Assembly: GCA_040387515.1 (NCBI GenBank)
Contig: JAZKDP010000018.1
Location: forward strand, 1-64,000
Source: Methylotenera_A sp040387515
Lineage (GTDB): Bacteria; Pseudomonadota; Gammaproteobacteria; Burkholderiales; Methylophilaceae
Length of the DNA stretch: 64,000 nucleotides
Direction: 5' to 3'
Shown: positions 52,674 through 62,000 of the stretch, piece by piece
Layout: every line of letters begins with the position of its first letter
How positions within the stretch are numbered: the stretch's first letter is position 1
Program-made: the position numbers and the translations under genes
The notes under the pieces: model-generated
What the model was told of the DNA's origin: nothing
Databases searched by the model: none
Seen by the model: the letters and a program-made list of their open reading frames with translations, nothing else

Positions 52674-52740
52674 CAATTTAAAAAAATCAAAAAAGTAATG
52701 CTTACTTTTTTGCGCTTGCATAAATGAATAGGAACGCACC

Positions 52741-54636
52741 ATGAACGCCACCGATAAAAATCTGCACAAAAATTTGGCGAAATTTTCAGGCGAAACTGCC
52801 GAAATTGACCCCGACACTAAAAAACCTTTTGCTAACTCGCGCAAAGTTTATATTCAAGGCTCACGCCCTGATATCCAAGTGCCATTTCGTGAGATTTCAC
52901 TTTCTGACACGCCATCAATGTTCGGCGCGGAAAAAAACCCACCCGTCATGGTGTATGACACCTCTGGTGTGTACACAGACCCAAATGTAAGCGTAGATAT
53001 TCGTAACGGATTGCCAGCACTACGCGCAACTTGGATTATGGAACGTGGTGATGTTGAACAGTTAGATGGGCCAAGTTCAGAGTTTGGACAACAGCGCAAA
53101 ACTGACCCAGAGTTAGCTGCCATGCGCTTTAATTTAACGCGCAAACCGCTACGCGCAAAAGCGGGCGCAAACGTGAGCCAAATGCATTACGCACGTAAAG
53201 GCATTATCACGCCGGAGATGGAATACATCGCGATTCGTGAGAATCAACGCCGCGAAAACATGAGTGATTTGTTGCAAAAACAACACAAAGGCCACGACTT
53301 TGGCGCGAGTATTCCATCAGTAATCACGCCAGAGTTTGTCCGTTCAGAAGTAGCGCTTGGCCGTGCGATTATTCCAGTAAACATTAACCATCCAGAAATC
53401 GAGCCGATGATTATTGGCCGTAATTTCTTGGTTAAAATCAATGCGAACATCGGTAACTCCGCACTTGGCTCTTCAATCTCAGAAGAAGTTGAAAAAATGG
53501 TCTGGGGTACACGTTGGGGCGGCGATACTGTCATGGATTTATCTACCGGTAAAAACATTCACGAAACGCGCGAGTGGATTATCCGCAATTCGCCAGTGCC
53601 AATTGGTACTGTGCCAATTTATCAAGCATTAGAAAAAGTAAACGGTAAAGCCGAAGATTTAACGTGGGAAATCTTCCGCGATACATTGATTGAGCAAGCA
53701 GAGCAGGGCGTGGATTACTTCACGATTCATGCTGGCGTGCGTTTAGCCTATATTCCAATGACGGCAAAACGCATGACGGGTATCGTGTCACGCGGCGGTT
53801 CGATTATGGCGAAATGGTGTTTGGCGCATCATAAAGAGTCATTCTTGTATGACCATTTTGAAGACATCTGCGAAATCATGAAGCAGTATGACGTTGCCTT
53901 TAGTTTGGGTGATGGTTTACGCCCAGGTTCAATTTACGACGCTAACGATGAAGCGCAATTTGCAGAATTGAAAACATTGGGTGAATTAACGCAAATTGCT
54001 TGGAAACATGATGTGCAGTGTATGATTGAAGGCCCTGGTCACGTGCCTATGCATTTGATTAAAGAAAATATGGAACTGCAACTTGAGCATTGCGGTGAAG
54101 CCCCTTTCTATACTTTAGGCCCATTAACCACTGATATCGCACCGGGTTATGACCATATTACTTCTGGTATCGGTGCCGCGATGATTGGCTGGTACGGCTG
54201 TGCGATGCTTTGCTACGTAACACCAAAAGAGCATTTAGGATTGCCAGATAAAGAAGATGTGCGCGTTGGTATTATCACTTACAAAATCGCAGCACATGCA
54301 GCTGACTTGGCAAAAGGTCATCCAGGTGCGCAAATTCGCGATAACGCACTTTCAAAAGCGCGTTTCGAATTCCGTTGGGATGACCAATTTAACTTGGGTC
54401 TTGATCCTGAAAAAGCTAAGGAATTCCATGACGAAACATTGCCGCAAGAAGGCGCAAAACAAGCGCATTTCTGCTCAATGTGCGGCCCACATTTCTGCTC
54501 AATGAAAATCACACAAGATGTACGTGACTACGCTGCGACGTTGAATATTTCAGAAGAAGATGCGTTAAAACAAGGTATGCAAGAGAAGTCGATTGAGTTT
54601 GTAAAAAAAGGCTCTGAGGTTTATCAAAAGGTTTAA
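52741..54636 (+). CDS. thiC: Phosphomethylpyrimidine synthase ThiC
   Basis: 631 residues, the usual length. The enzyme rearranges aminoimidazole ribotide into the thiamine pyrimidine. The C-terminal CSMCGPHFCSMKI binds the [4Fe-4S] cluster for radical S-adenosylmethionine chemistry. Core segments such as GTVPIYQALEKVNG, IEGPGHVPMHLI and GYDHITSGIGAAM are intact. The TPP riboswitch upstream gives feedback control. It is followed by a terminator and stands alone in the window. Confidence 0.97.
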   Translation: MNATDKNLHKNLAKFSGETAEIDPDTKKPFANSRKVYIQGSRPDIQVPFREISLSDTPSMFGAEKNPPVMVYDTSGVYTDPNVSVDIRNGLPALRATWIMERGDVEQLDGPSSEFGQQRKTDPELAAMRFNLTRKPLRAKAGANVSQMHYARKGIITPEMEYIAIRENQRRENMSDLLQKQHKGHDFGASIPSVITPEFVRSEVALGRAIIPVNINHPEIEPMIIGRNFLVKINANIGNSALGSSISEEVEKMVWGTRWGGDTVMDLSTGKNIHETREWIIRNSPVPIGTVPIYQALEKVNGKAEDLTWEIFRDTLIEQAEQGVDYFTIHAGVRLAYIPMTAKRMTGIVSRGGSIMAKWCLAHHKESFLYDHFEDICEIMKQYDVAFSLGDGLRPGSIYDANDEAQFAELKTLGELTQIAWKHDVQCMIEGPGHVPMHLIKENMELQLEHCGEAPFYTLGPLTTDIAPGYDHITSGIGAAMIGWYGCAMLCYVTPKEHLGLPDKEDVRVGIITYKIAAHAADLAKGHPGAQIRDNALSKARFEFRWDDQFNLGLDPEKAKEFHDETLPQEGAKQAHFCSMCGPHFCSMKITQDVRDYAATLNISEEDALKQGMQEKSIEFVKKGSEVYQKV

Positions 54637-54682
54637 TCATCTTTTGTGTTAATTAAAGCAATCGGGAAACCTTTCCCCAGTT

Positions 54683-54709
54683 AAAAAGCCAGCAGATGCT
54701 GGCTTTTTT
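54683..54709 (+). terminator. Intrinsic terminator of thiC
   Basis: AAAAAGCCAGCA and TGCTGGCTTTTT pair around two bases, followed by further T. It starts 47 bases after the thiC stop. Confidence 0.88.
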
Positions 54710-54888
54710 GATTTTGTTCGAGCCTTAAACGGCTCACCAATTCAGCTAAAAAAGAGAGCTGGATTGTGTCGATATTAATCACCTAAGCTACGCATTGGTC
54801 AAAAGTGTTTTCGTTGCTTAAGATTCGATAATTGCAAATTAACTCACGCTTAGTCTAATGTGATCTTATATATATGAATTCGAGTCAA

Positions 54889-55734
54889 TTAAACCTCTGG
54901 CTTTAGTCCTGCCGCTTTAAGCTCTTTAATTAGAGAAAAGCCGATTTCTTCAACATTATTATCAACTTTTTTATATATAAAGCCACTCAAATCAGTAGGT
55001 ATAGCAACATCCCCTTTATGAAGAGCGCAGACTTTGTGTCTGCCTAACTTGGCAACAAAATATCCAAATTCAAATATCACATTTGGGCGAGCTCTAGTTT
55101 CTTTTTTTCGCTGTTCATCTTTAATACTTGCTTGATCTAGCGTGTATGAAATTTCATCTGGTGTGAGCAATATGAATGCAAAGGAGACATCGCTATTAGC
55201 TTCAAACTTCTCAATTATTGTTTGACCGCCATCAACCTCTCTATGAAGTACAACAGGTTTCAATCCAATATGAGAAAGAAATACCTCTAGCTCAATTTTC
55301 AAAGCATGATCATGGCCATGAACTATGAAAACTTTTTTGTTGCTTTGAGATAAAACTGCACTATTTATCTTTTTTTGAGGTTTTATAGTATCAATTGGAT
55401 CGGTAGGCTTTAAAAGATCGTCAAATATATCCCCTTCATTCATTAAAGTTTTTAATTTAAGTAACGCCTTAATATAGTTTTCTTTAGCAAAATCAAACTT
55501 ATCACTAAAATTCCCTTCTATTGCAACCTTATTCGCAGCATTAAAGTATACGTATGGTTCTGAACTTGGTTTAGAAGTTTGTTTGAGAATATTTTCTATT
55601 CTACTTACCCATGTAGTCCATGCAGGTGCAATGTGACCAAATCTTCTACCATTACTTACTACACTGTAGTTTTCCCACTGAAACTCTTCTCCAGTTTCGA
55701 TTAACTTATCAATTTTACTAACTGAAGAATTCAC
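54889..55734 (-). CDS. Orphan TIR-like protein (CAP12/Pycsar-effector type)
   Basis: 281 residues. The C-terminal half (about 134-275) is a TIR-like nucleotide-binding domain: VFIVHGHDHALKIELEVFL, VVLHREVDGGQTIIEKFE, FAFILLTPDE and NVIFEFGYFVAKLGR, with E222 in the expected place of the NAD-cleaving Glu. Proteins of this type are NADase effectors in cyclic-nucleotide defence systems. No cyclase gene is near. The N-terminal half (residues 1-120) has SVVSNGRRFGHIAPAWTTWVSRIENIL and is unrecognised; it may sense or bind a partner. The start is GTG behind AAGGAAAC. The gene is more A+T-rich than its neighbours thiC and rluB, which suggests transfer. Confidence 0.82.
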   Translation of the reverse strand: MNSSVSKIDKLIETGEEFQWENYSVVSNGRRFGHIAPAWTTWVSRIENILKQTSKPSSEPYVYFNAANKVAIEGNFSDKFDFAKENYIKALLKLKTLMNEGDIFDDLLKPTDPIDTIKPQKKINSAVLSQSNKKVFIVHGHDHALKIELEVFLSHIGLKPVVLHREVDGGQTIIEKFEANSDVSFAFILLTPDEISYTLDQASIKDEQRKKETRARPNVIFEFGYFVAKLGRHKVCALHKGDVAIPTDLSGFIYKKVDNNVEEIGFSLIKELKAAGLKPEV

Positions 55735-55944
55735 GCGTTTCCTTTCTCAAATTCAAAGTAAGTATTTCACTTTTGCAGTATTTAACCCCATTCATGTAAC
55801 ACGGAGAGCTATAAAAACACTAATGAAGAACATTAACAGGCAAACTCTAAGTAATCAATTCAAAAACTCTCACTGTTAATAAATAAAAAATTGCAGTATT
55901 AATTTGTTAAAATAGTCTTATAAATTAAACAACTGCAGATTATT

Positions 55945-57258
55945 TTGGCCACTATTAAAATCACTAAAAACCCTAGCGAAACGTCAACGGCGAGCAAAAC
56001 GCCTGTGCGTCGCGTTGATCCTGCTAAGCGCGATAGAACACAAGCGCCAGCAAAACCTGTTATTAGAGATAATGTTGATGCAGTTAAACCAGCCAACACG
56101 CCAAAAACCGATGGTGCGCGTCAGCGTAATCATCGCTTTGATGGTAAAGCGCATGGTGAGCCTTTTGCGGACCAGACTGGTTCTAATTCTAGTGACAATA
56201 AAGCTAATATCAACAAGCCAACCGAAAACAGACCTGCTTACAATAAATCAAATGAGAATAGGCCGCTTAGAAGTGAATTAAGGGCTGAAACGTCTGGTGA
56301 TTCTAAACCGTCAGATTTTAATCAAGCGCCACCAAAACAACATAAGCCAGCAGGTATCGATACGCGTATTACGCCGCGCCCTGATAAAAATGAGCCGCAA
56401 TATCGTCAAGCTCCGCGCCGTGGTGGCAAGGTGCGTGATGGTTATGATGCGGTTGCAACGCCACAATATGGCGCTGCGGCAAAAGCCGCTTATAAATCAT
56501 CACCTGTAAATGTCGAAATGCCGCGCCTTTCTAAAGTGATGGCGGAGCGTGGTATTTGTTCGCGCCGTGAAGCGGATGAGTGGATTGTGAATGGCTGGGT
56601 AAAAGTGGATGACGTGATAATGGAAACGCTGGGCACGCGCATTAAGCCAGATGCTGAAATTGTGATTAGTGGTTATGCCTATGAACAGCAAGCTGAGCAA
56701 GTAACGATATTGCTGCACAAGCCAGTTGGCTATGTAAGCGGGCAAGCGGAAGATGGTTATCAACCTGCGATTGTGCTGGTTCACCCAGATAACGAATGGA
56801 TGGATGACCCAGACTTAAACAGCTATAACGCCAAAGAATTCCAACGTGGGTTTTTACATGGGTTAGCACCAGCAGGTCGCTTAGATATTGACTCTACAGG
56901 TTTGTTAGTGCTCACTCAAGATGGCAGAATCGCGCGCCATTTGATTGGTGAAGACTCCAGTGTAGAAAAAGAATATCTAGTCCGGGTTGAAGGCGAGTTA
57001 AGTGATGCCGATTTGCAACGCTTAAATCACGGTTTAAGTTTAGATGGCGAAAAACTCAAGCCAGCTAAAGTCAGCTGGCAGAATGAAGACCAACTTAGGT
57101 TCGTTTTGCGTGAAGGTAAAAAACGCCAAATCAGGCGCATGTGCGAAATGGTTGGCTTGTTCGTAGTCGGCCTAAAACGCGTACGTATTGGCAGTGTAAA
57201 TTTAGGTAAATTGCCACCAGGGCAATGGCGTTATTTACGCAATGACGAACGTTTTTGA
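55945..57258 (+). CDS. rluB: 23S rRNA pseudouridine synthase RluB with long disordered N-terminus
   Basis: Up to 437 residues. Residues 1-190 are low-complexity and rich in Lys, Arg, Asn, Pro and Asp. An S4 domain starts at about residue 193 (RLSKVMAERGICSRREADEWIVNGWVKVDD). The catalytic domain has GRLDIDSTGLLVLTQDGR with the catalytic Asp, and KKRQIRRMCEMVGL. It modifies 23S rRNA near position 2605. The only start before the S4 domain is a TTG at 55945 (or CTG slightly earlier). The next ATG, 56518, would give a protein of normal RluB size, so the extension is likely but not proven. Confidence 0.9.
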   Translation: MATIKITKNPSETSTASKTPVRRVDPAKRDRTQAPAKPVIRDNVDAVKPANTPKTDGARQRNHRFDGKAHGEPFADQTGSNSSDNKANINKPTENRPAYNKSNENRPLRSELRAETSGDSKPSDFNQAPPKQHKPAGIDTRITPRPDKNEPQYRQAPRRGGKVRDGYDAVATPQYGAAAKAAYKSSPVNVEMPRLSKVMAERGICSRREADEWIVNGWVKVDDVIMETLGTRIKPDAEIVISGYAYEQQAEQVTILLHKPVGYVSGQAEDGYQPAIVLVHPDNEWMDDPDLNSYNAKEFQRGFLHGLAPAGRLDIDSTGLLVLTQDGRIARHLIGEDSSVEKEYLVRVEGELSDADLQRLNHGLSLDGEKLKPAKVSWQNEDQLRFVLREGKKRQIRRMCEMVGLFVVGLKRVRIGSVNLGKLPPGQWRYLRNDERF

Positions 57259-57315
57259 GTTATGCTCGCTGCATGTTAGAGTGTGGTTGATTATTTTTAT
57301 TTTGGGGGGTGAATA

Positions 57316-57705
57316 ATGGGATTACTAGATAGCATCGCTGGTACGGTATTAGGAAAACTCGGCGGCGAACAAGGCGGTATAACGCAAGTTGCCATGGATT
57401 TATTTAACCAAAACGGTGGTTTAAACGGTATTTTAGAGAAGTTTAAAGAAAATGGCTTGGGTGAAACGGCTGCTTCATGGGTAGGAAATGGGGAAAACAT
57501 ATCCATCTCTGCTGAACAGATTTCTAGCGTTATGGGTAATGGAGCCATTGCAGAAATGGCGGCTAAATTTGGCATTAATCCAGAAACATTAAGCACACAG
57601 ATTGCTGAACATTTACCCACTTTAGTAGACAAATTAACGCCAAATGGCGAAGCGCCTACTGAATCAGGCAATTTATTGTCAACTGTATTGGGTATGTTGA
57701 AATAA
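57316..57705 (+). CDS. YidB-like (DUF937-type) protein
   Basis: 129 residues. It begins MGLLDSIAGTVLGKLG and includes GLGETAASWVGNGENISISAEQISSVMG and MAAKFGINPETLSTQIAEHLPTLVDKLTPNGEAP, the YidB signature. No membrane segment. Function is unknown; some members are linked to cell envelope or toxin-like roles without proof. A very strong GGGGGG site precedes it. A terminator follows. Confidence 0.88.
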   Translation: MGLLDSIAGTVLGKLGGEQGGITQVAMDLFNQNGGLNGILEKFKENGLGETAASWVGNGENISISAEQISSVMGNGAIAEMAAKFGINPETLSTQIAEHLPTLVDKLTPNGEAPTESGNLLSTVLGMLK

Positions 57706-57739
57706 CAGCAAATATTACCCCGTCACAAAAGATTCAACT

Positions 57740-57763
57740 TAAAGGGTGCAAGCGCACCCTTTA
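57740..57763 (+). terminator. Intrinsic terminator of the YidB-like gene
   Basis: TAAAGGGTGC and GCACCCTTTA pair over a 4-base loop, followed by TAATTTT. Confidence 0.82.
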
Positions 57764-57815
57764 TAATTTTGCAAACCTGATAAAATGAAAATCAATTAGT
57801 CGAAAAACATCAATT

Positions 57816-58616
57816 ATGGATTTAATACTACTTTTAAAAACCGTCATCATGGGCTTGGTTGAAGGCGCGACCGAATTTTTACCCATCAGCAGCACTGGCC
57901 ACCTGATTATTGTAGGTGATATTTTGGGATTTTTAAGTAAAGAAAAGCGCGATGTTTTTGAAATCATCATTCAACTAGGCGCAATTCTAGCGGTGTGTTG
58001 GGCGTTTAAACAACGTTTATTAAACACCGTTACAACACTCACCAAAGAGGCCAATGCGCAACACTTTGTACGTAATTTATTAATCGCTTTTTTACCAGCC
58101 GCTTTGCTGGGATTGGCTTTTCATGGCGTTATTAAAGAATATTTATTTTCGCCATTTACGGTAGCTATCGCATTAATAGTGGGTGGTTTTGCAATTTTAC
58201 TGATTGAAAAATTACCGCTCAAAACCTCTACGCAAAGTGTAGATGACATATCCAGCAAACAAGCATTACAAATTGGCTTTGCCCAAGCCTTAGCCTTAAT
58301 ACCTGGCGTTTCACGCGCGGGCGCAACCATTTTAGGCGGTATGATTTTTGGGCTAAACCGCACTGTAGCAACTGAGTTCTCATTCTTTTTGGCGATTCCC
58401 ATAATGTTTGCCGCCACTGGCTACGATTTGCTTAAAAGCTGGCACTTGTTAAATGTAGATGATTTAACCGTGTTTGCTGTTGGTTTTGTAACGGCTTTTT
58501 TATCGGCTTTAATTGCTGTTAAGTTTTTAATCCGTTATGTGCAAACACATAATTTTGTGCCGTTTGCATGGTATCGCATTGTTTTTGGCGTGGCTGTATT
58601 ATGGTACTTTTGGTGA
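57816..58616 (+). CDS. uppP: Undecaprenyl-diphosphate phosphatase UppP/BacA
   Basis: 266 residues. The motifs EGATEFLPISSTGHL (about residues 17-31) and PGVSRAGATILGG (about 163-175) form the active site. It has eight membrane segments. It recycles the lipid carrier for cell-wall and lipopolysaccharide building and gives low-level bacitracin resistance. The ribosome-binding site is weak. It stands alone between YidB-like and AsmA genes. Confidence 0.95.
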   Translation: MDLILLLKTVIMGLVEGATEFLPISSTGHLIIVGDILGFLSKEKRDVFEIIIQLGAILAVCWAFKQRLLNTVTTLTKEANAQHFVRNLLIAFLPAALLGLAFHGVIKEYLFSPFTVAIALIVGGFAILLIEKLPLKTSTQSVDDISSKQALQIGFAQALALIPGVSRAGATILGGMIFGLNRTVATEFSFFLAIPIMFAATGYDLLKSWHLLNVDDLTVFAVGFVTAFLSALIAVKFLIRYVQTHNFVPFAWYRIVFGVAVLWYFW

Positions 58617-58704
58617 TTCAATCAGTTAATCGAAAATATCAAACTGATTAACGTAAACCATGCCTTTAAATCTTGTGATTTTTATCTAGCTTGAAACGAG
58701 AAAT

Positions 58705-61704
58705 ATGATGAACAAACTCATTAAATATGCGCTTTACGGTATTGGTGGCATCGTTGCATTAGCTTTGTTGATTGCTGCCTATTTTGCCGCGACTTTTAAT
58801 CCTAATGATTACAAAGACGACATCATCAAACTGGTGAAAGAAAAAAAAGAGCGCACGCTACATATTGAAGGTGATATCAAACTGAGTTTTTGGCCAAAAA
58901 TCGGTGCGAATTTAGGCAAACTGTCCATTTCTGAGCATAAATCTGATACAGAATTTGCCTCTGTGAATAGCGTTAAAGTGGCATTGGCCGTATTGCCCTT
59001 GCTTAAAAAACAATTGGTGGTTGACACCGTTTATGTCGACGGCGCAAAAGCCAATATCATTAAATACAAAGATGGCACCACCAATTTTGATGATTTATTA
59101 AGCAAAGACGATACAGAGTCTGAAACCATTAAATTTGATATTGATGGTGTCAACGTCACCAATTCTGAAGTGAAATACAGCGACGAAGCTTCCGGCGCAA
59201 AATACAGCGTTTCAAAATTTAACATGCAATCTGGCCATATTGCTTTGGCTGAGCCAGTTGATCTACAAACCGATTTCGTCTTAACTGCTAACCAACCTGC
59301 AATTGCAGCCAATGTGACTTTAAAAGGTAATTTTTTGGCCGATCCTGAAACTAAGCACTTTCAAGTGAAAGACTTAGATAGCCACATTACAGGAGAGATG
59401 TTTGGCGGCACAGATTTGGACATTAGAGCAAATGGCAATGTGGATGCCAAAACCGAGCAATTAGAATTTTTGGTGGATGGTTTGCAGTTGGTTGCCTCTG
59501 GAAAATTTGATGGCAGCACACAAAGTGTGAATTTAAACGCGCCTGCGATTACCATTTTAAAAGATGAAGTAAATAGCAAAAAAATCACGATTAGTTTCAG
59601 CCAAGAAAAAGCTGACGGGAATTTGAAAGCCAATATGGTGCTTGCTGATATGAAAGGCTCACCTAAAGCCTTGCAAAGCAGCGGCATCACCGGCGATTTA
59701 GCCATGGTGCAGGGCAAACGCACGGTAACAGGGACATTTGCATCACCCTTTAGCGGCAATATCGAAAATTTAATATTTGATATCCCAAAATTGGTTGGTA
59801 AATTGGATGTAAAAGACCCAAGCTTGCCGAATGGCAGTATGAGCGGCTCATTCAATCTGGGCGCACACGCGGACATTAAAAAAGAGTTAGTCAACAGTCA
59901 ATTTAACTTAAATATTGCTGAAACAAAGCTGACTGGCGACGTAGATGTGGCAAGTTTTAAAACGCCGAATATCAAATTTAACTTGAATGCCGATAAGTTG
60001 GATTTAAATAAACTGCTACCAAAGTCTAGCGAAAGCAAGGCCAGCACTACGGCAAAAGCTAGTAGCAAACCTGCTGATTTGTCAGCGCTTAAAAACTTAT
60101 TGTTAGATGGTAAATTAAATATCGGTAGCATTATTTATGAAAAATACCGCGTTTCTGGTTTAAATGTGGCGATTAAAGCCGATGGCCAAAAACTCAGTTT
60201 AAGCGGCTTAAACGTCAAAGTGGATAACAGCCAAATCAAAGGTAGCTTGGGCATTAGCCAATTTGATAGACCTTTATATACGTTTAATTTAGATGTTGAC
60301 CAAGTGGATGTCGACAAATATGTGACGGCGGATGCTAGTACCAAAAATACGCCTAGCGCCAGTAAGGCAGCCAGCGATAAACCGCTGGATTTGAGCGCAC
60401 TAAAAGCGTTGAATGCAAACGGTTCGATACGGGTTGGTAGCCTTAAATATGGGAAAACCAAAGCCAGCAATATCAATATTAATCTAAAAGCCGATGGCGA
60501 AAAGCTCAGTCTAAATCCATTGAGCGCCAAAGTTGATGATAGTCAGATTAACGCAAATTTGGGTATTAGCCAGTTCAGCAATCCCGCTTTTAATTTTGCG
60601 ATCAATATTGACCAGCTAGATGCCGATAGGTACATCACCAAAACTGAATCTTCTGCTAAAACTGATACTGCGAGCAAAAACGTAGCTGATACGCCGATTG
60701 ACCTGAGTGCATTAAAAAAGCTTAACGCCTCGGGCGAGGCCAAAATTGGCAAATTGAAACTAGCCAATGTGAAAACACAAAATGTAAATATAGGCCTTAA
60801 AGCCAATGGCGGCGTTGCAACTTTATCGCCTTTTTCTGCCAATTTGTATCAGGGTAGTATGAGTGGCCTGCTAAAAGTAGATGCACGCGCGACGCCAGTG
60901 ATTACGTTTCAGCAAAACATGAAGAATATTGCAATTGGCCCTTTAATGGTGGACGCCATTAATAACGACATGTTGAGCGGTACCGGTAATGTAAATGTAG
61001 ACGTAACGACACAAGGTGCCAGCGTGAATGTGCTGAAAAAAGGACTAGCAGGCAATGCCGCGCTTAATTTAGCAGATGGCGCGGTAAAAGGTGTGGATAT
61101 TGCAGGCAGTATTCGCGAAATTAAAACTAAAGTAAACTTTTTAAAAACCAAAGAAGCGAATGCTGACAAATCCAAAAAAACCGATTTCAGTGAATTAACC
61201 GCAACATTTACTATTAAAAATGGTGTGGCACATAATGAAGATTTAGCCATGAAAGCACCTGTGCTGCGCCTAGCAAAAGGTGATAGCCGCGGTGATATTG
61301 ATATTGGCAATGAAACCATTAACTACCTTGCCAAACCCACTGTCGTAAAATCACTCAAAGGTCAGGGCGGGGCAGATTTAGACGAATTGAGCGGTATTTC
61401 AATTCCTGTGAAAATCACAGGCACATTTTCCAGCCCAAAATATGGAATGGATTTCGCCGCGATTGCGACTGGACTAGCACAATCTAAATTGCTGGATAAA
61501 GTGGGTGGCGAAAAAGGTGCTGCCGTAAAAGAGTTGATGAATGGCGGCGATAAAGCAAAAGCGCTGGAAGGCTTGTTAAACAAGAAAAAACCCGCTGACT
61601 CCACAACAAGTAGCGAAGAAAAACCTGCACAGCCATCTGAAGAACCAAAATCTTTAAAAGAACAAGCCAAAGAAAAAGCATTGAAAAAACTGCTCAATTT
61701 TTAA
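58705..61704 (+). CDS. AsmA family envelope protein with internal repeats
   Basis: 999 residues. An N-terminal membrane anchor (YALYGIGGIVALALLIAAYFAA) and the AsmA N-domain (NDYKDDIIKLVKEKKERTLHIEGDIKLSFWPKIGANLGKLSISE) are followed by a long beta-rich periplasmic body and the C-terminal AsmA domain (about 740-930). The middle has three repeats at an exact 104-residue period, starting DLSALK at about residues 458, 562 and 666. Ser/Ala/Lys-rich linkers separate them. AsmA-type proteins are lipid-transport bridges between membranes; more repeats mean a longer groove. The C-terminus is Lys/Glu-rich. Confidence 0.93.
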   Translation: MMNKLIKYALYGIGGIVALALLIAAYFAATFNPNDYKDDIIKLVKEKKERTLHIEGDIKLSFWPKIGANLGKLSISEHKSDTEFASVNSVKVALAVLPLLKKQLVVDTVYVDGAKANIIKYKDGTTNFDDLLSKDDTESETIKFDIDGVNVTNSEVKYSDEASGAKYSVSKFNMQSGHIALAEPVDLQTDFVLTANQPAIAANVTLKGNFLADPETKHFQVKDLDSHITGEMFGGTDLDIRANGNVDAKTEQLEFLVDGLQLVASGKFDGSTQSVNLNAPAITILKDEVNSKKITISFSQEKADGNLKANMVLADMKGSPKALQSSGITGDLAMVQGKRTVTGTFASPFSGNIENLIFDIPKLVGKLDVKDPSLPNGSMSGSFNLGAHADIKKELVNSQFNLNIAETKLTGDVDVASFKTPNIKFNLNADKLDLNKLLPKSSESKASTTAKASSKPADLSALKNLLLDGKLNIGSIIYEKYRVSGLNVAIKADGQKLSLSGLNVKVDNSQIKGSLGISQFDRPLYTFNLDVDQVDVDKYVTADASTKNTPSASKAASDKPLDLSALKALNANGSIRVGSLKYGKTKASNININLKADGEKLSLNPLSAKVDDSQINANLGISQFSNPAFNFAINIDQLDADRYITKTESSAKTDTASKNVADTPIDLSALKKLNASGEAKIGKLKLANVKTQNVNIGLKANGGVATLSPFSANLYQGSMSGLLKVDARATPVITFQQNMKNIAIGPLMVDAINNDMLSGTGNVNVDVTTQGASVNVLKKGLAGNAALNLADGAVKGVDIAGSIREIKTKVNFLKTKEANADKSKKTDFSELTATFTIKNGVAHNEDLAMKAPVLRLAKGDSRGDIDIGNETINYLAKPTVVKSLKGQGGADLDELSGISIPVKITGTFSSPKYGMDFAAIATGLAQSKLLDKVGGEKGAAVKELMNGGDKAKALEGLLNKKKPADSTTSSEEKPAQPSEEPKSLKEQAKEKALKKLLNF
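60076..60950 (+). repeat. Three-fold in-frame repeat in the AsmA gene
   Basis: The units start at 60076, 60388 and 60700, exactly 312 bases apart twice. Units 1 and 2 share ADG-KLSL, LNVKVDNSQI/LSAKVDDSQI and LGISQF; unit 3 keeps the first half and then diverges. Confidence 0.85.
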
Positions 61705-61747
61705 ATCAAGCAGTCTTCTTAGGTATTTGTGCTTAAAAACTGACTAA

Positions 61748-61915
61748 CTATTTATTATGACCTGGCGCATTTTCACTGTTGCCAGGCCCATCACCGTGCT
61801 TATTATGGCCTGGTGCGTTTTCACTGTTACCAGGTCCGCGATGATCATGGCGGTGGTGCGAGTGACATGCCGTAATTAAACTTGCCAAAAATAACATCAT
61901 TATTACTTGTTTCAT
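61748..61915 (-). CDS. Tiny His-rich lipoprotein with duplicated 13-residue unit
   Basis: 55 residues. A short signal with lipobox ITAC puts the lipidated Cys at residue 17. The mature part starts HSHHRHDHR and then holds two identical copies of GPGNSENAPGHNK separated by HGD. The two copies differ at six bases, all silent third positions, which shows selection to keep the protein. It is likely a membrane-anchored, possibly metal-binding lipoprotein; function is unknown. It lies between asmA and mutY on the opposite strand. Confidence 0.82.
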   Translation of the reverse strand: MKQVIMMLFLASLITACHSHHRHDHRGPGNSENAPGHNKHGDGPGNSENAPGHNK

Positions 61916-62000
61916 TTTTTAATCCTTAGTCAGTTAAGCGGTGATATAGGATGTTGCTAGAAATCAATCAAAAAAGCAAAACTCATTTATAAATAATCAT

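Noticed and set aside
58809..61697. Several long minus-strand open frames inside the AsmA gene
   Set aside because: They are shadows created by the base pattern of the AsmA frame, with no ribosome-binding sites or plausible domains.
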